Assembly (NCBI GenBank): GCA_028717765.1
Contig: JAQUNE010000069.1
Span: 1 to 7,206, forward strand
Origin: Candidatus Omnitrophota bacterium
Lineage (GTDB): Bacteria > Omnitrophota > Koll11 > Gygaellales > Profunditerraquicolaceae
Reading direction: 5' to 3'
DNA length: 7,206 nucleotides
Part shown: positions 6,188 through 7,206 of the stretch, in pieces
Numbering within the stretch: position 1 is the first letter of the stretch
Layout: each line of letters opens with the position of its first letter
Position numbers and translations under genes: made by a program
The notes under the pieces: model-generated
Database searches by the model: none
Seen by the model: the letters and a program-made list of their open reading frames with translations, nothing else
Told to the model about the DNA's origin: nothing

Positions 6188-6776
6188 GATTATTGTTTTA
6201 GTATTTATTTTTACCTTGATTTACAATTTTTCAGTTTTTGGAGCAGATACAAAAGATAAAGGATTATCTATACAACAGGCAGCACCATTACCTTTGCCTG
6301 AAAGTCCTTATGTTCAACGTCCAATAAATCCAGCCGGGGATTTCCCTAATGGTTTCCAGTCATCCCTTGAGTTTTATGACACCAATAATAATGGGAGTAT
6401 TGACTCTCAAGAACTAAAGTTTTATGAAGATGATAAATTTACTATTTTTGATCAAGATCGAGATGGAACTTTAGATAAAAAAGAAATGGGGAATTTTGAT
6501 ATAGTAGATTATAAATTATTAAAAGGCGGAGATAACCTTGAGCAGCTTACCGAAGAGCAGAAAGAGTTATATAAGCGCTGGAGGAGAGCATTGCTTTCTT
6601 TAGCATTAGCAAATCCTGGCAGAAGGGCAGGAAGTAATGCAGTAAATCAACCAGATATTACTAAGTGCTATCCTGATAGAGTTTGTACTGAGCCTCTGCC
6701 TCAGACACACCTTCTTTCTCAACCGCAAAGCCCAAATAAAAACAATAATAACAACACTAAAGATGAAAAACATTAA
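6180..6776 (+). CDS. Exported EF-hand calcium-binding protein
   Basis: 198 residues from the ATG at 6180, chosen because a signal peptide starts there (MRKIIVLVFIF, likely cut near SVFG/AD, residue 21). A longer in-frame start at 6123 would add 19 polar residues before the signal and lie deep inside the previous gene. After a Pro-rich segment (35-52, PLPLPESPY) come two EF-hand loops: D67-x-N69-x-N71-G72-x-I74...E78 and D91-x-D93-x-D95-G96-x-L98...E102. All calcium-ligand positions are filled, and a Glu at position 12 makes them EF-hands and not dockerin repeats. A helical part (120-145), two cysteines (163 and 169) and an Asn-rich hydrophilic tail (186-198) follow. Role unknown; likely a secreted or periplasmic calcium-responsive protein. 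It overlaps the previous gene by 8 bases and has no convincing Shine-Dalgarno site, so coupled translation is likely. Confidence 0.85.
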   Translation: MRKIIVLVFIFTLIYNFSVFGADTKDKGLSIQQAAPLPLPESPYVQRPINPAGDFPNGFQSSLEFYDTNNNGSIDSQELKFYEDDKFTIFDQDRDGTLDKKEMGNFDIVDYKLLKGGDNLEQLTEEQKELYKRWRRALLSLALANPGRRAGSNAVNQPDITKCYPDRVCTEPLPQTHLLSQPQSPNKNNNNNTKDEKH

Positions 6777-7206
6777 ATTTAAAAAGATTTTTTTTCAGTT
6801 AGCTTTATCGATTTTGCCTGTACTTTTTTTTATCCATTTAGTACTCGCTTCTTCTAAACAATTAACGATTTTTTATGCCGCCGGCCTTAATGCCTCAATG
6901 AATTCTATGATCAAAGAGTTCAAAAAAATAAATCCCGCAACAGAAATAATAGGAGAGTCAAGCGGAACATTTTTGGCGATCAGGAAAATTACCGAACTGA
7001 ATAAGCCAGCCGATATTTTATTAGCCGCCGATGCATTTAGCATTCAGACAATGCTGATGCCAAAGTTTGCCGATTGGTATATCACTTTTTATAAAGACAG
7101 GGTTGTGCTCGCCTATACAGACAGGAGTAAATATACCAATGAGATAAATGCCCAGAATTGGTTCAAGATACTTTTACGTAAGGATGTACAATTTGGGATT
7201 GCTAAT
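6763..7206 (+). CDS. wtpA: Tungstate/molybdate ABC transporter substrate-binding protein, N-terminal part (3' end outside the window)
   Basis: The first 148 residues are visible, open to the right edge. An N-terminal signal sequence (about 1-30, cut near LVLA/SS) is followed by the start of a type II periplasmic binding fold: LTIFYAAGLNASM (34-46), IGESSGTFLAIRKI (63-76), PADILLAADAF (82-92), MPKFADWYITF (99-109), VVLAYTDRSKY (114-124) and NWFKILL (132-138). These blocks, especially SSGT..AIRKITEL, PADIL..AD, the KFADWY block and LAYTD.SKY, match the WtpA family, which captures tungstate or molybdate for an ABC importer. The metal-coordinating carboxylates known from archaeal WtpA lie further on and cannot be checked. 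The permease and ATPase genes would be expected downstream. The ATG overlaps the end of the EF-hand gene by 14 bases, and no Shine-Dalgarno site is visible. Confidence 0.9.
   Translation, partial: MKNIKFKKIFFQLALSILPVLFFIHLVLASSKQLTIFYAAGLNASMNSMIKEFKKINPATEIIGESSGTFLAIRKITELNKPADILLAADAFSIQTMLMPKFADWYITFYKDRVVLAYTDRSKYTNEINAQNWFKILLRKDVQFGIAN

Noticed and set aside
6397..6504. Dockerin repeats in the EF-hand protein
   Set aside because: Both loops end in Glu at position 12 and lack the dockerin helix pattern, so canonical EF-hands fit better.

Overview
The window is one unbroken run of plus-strand genes. The spacers are at most about 30 bases, several neighbours touch or overlap, and no stretch is long enough to hold a terminator or an independent promoter that I could support. 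It reads as part of an operon cut at both ends. The DNA is moderately AT-rich, with Gram-negative envelope machinery (outer-membrane secretins) and clear Shine-Dalgarno sites in its first two thirds. Several tetratricopeptide/coiled-coil paralogues sit next to the secretins, and the end carries a WtpA-type oxyanion-binding protein. This suits an uncultured diderm lineage such as Omnitrophota or a relative, but that is a low-confidence guess from gene style, not a phylogenetic result.

Layout. (1) 1-1010: C-terminal part of a secretin, cut by the window start. (2) 1025-3199: a complete second secretin, closely related to the first, with a signal peptide, a Thr/Ala/Pro/Gln-rich stretch with a Gly-Gln-Pro-Gly-Met repeat, an N0/STN domain, two N1-like repeats and the secretin core. 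(3) 3211-5858: three consecutive genes with one architecture: a short cytoplasmic tail, one membrane helix, a coiled coil of very different length (about 300, 80 and 125 residues), and a near-identical two-TPR module at the C-terminus. (4) 5858-6187: a small thioredoxin-fold-like protein with four clustered cysteines, resembling ArsD. (5) 6180-6776: an exported protein with two canonical EF-hand loops. (6) 6763-7206: the N-terminal part of a tungstate/molybdate-binding protein (WtpA family), cut by the window end.

How they may work together. The secretins would form an outer-membrane channel. The three TM-coil-TPR proteins would be anchored in the inner membrane and present TPR domains at different distances into the periplasm, where they could contact the secretin N-domains or C-terminal tails. 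No ATPase, pilin or PilM/N/O/P-like gene is visible, so the system cannot be assigned to type II secretion, type IV pili or another known machine from this window. The last three genes are joined by overlaps but lack good Shine-Dalgarno sites. They may be a separate metal/redox block that shares the transcript.

The most interesting points are the tandem secretin pair in which one copy has lost the standard signature, the set of three ruler-like TPR proteins, and a conserved extreme C-terminal motif on both secretins.
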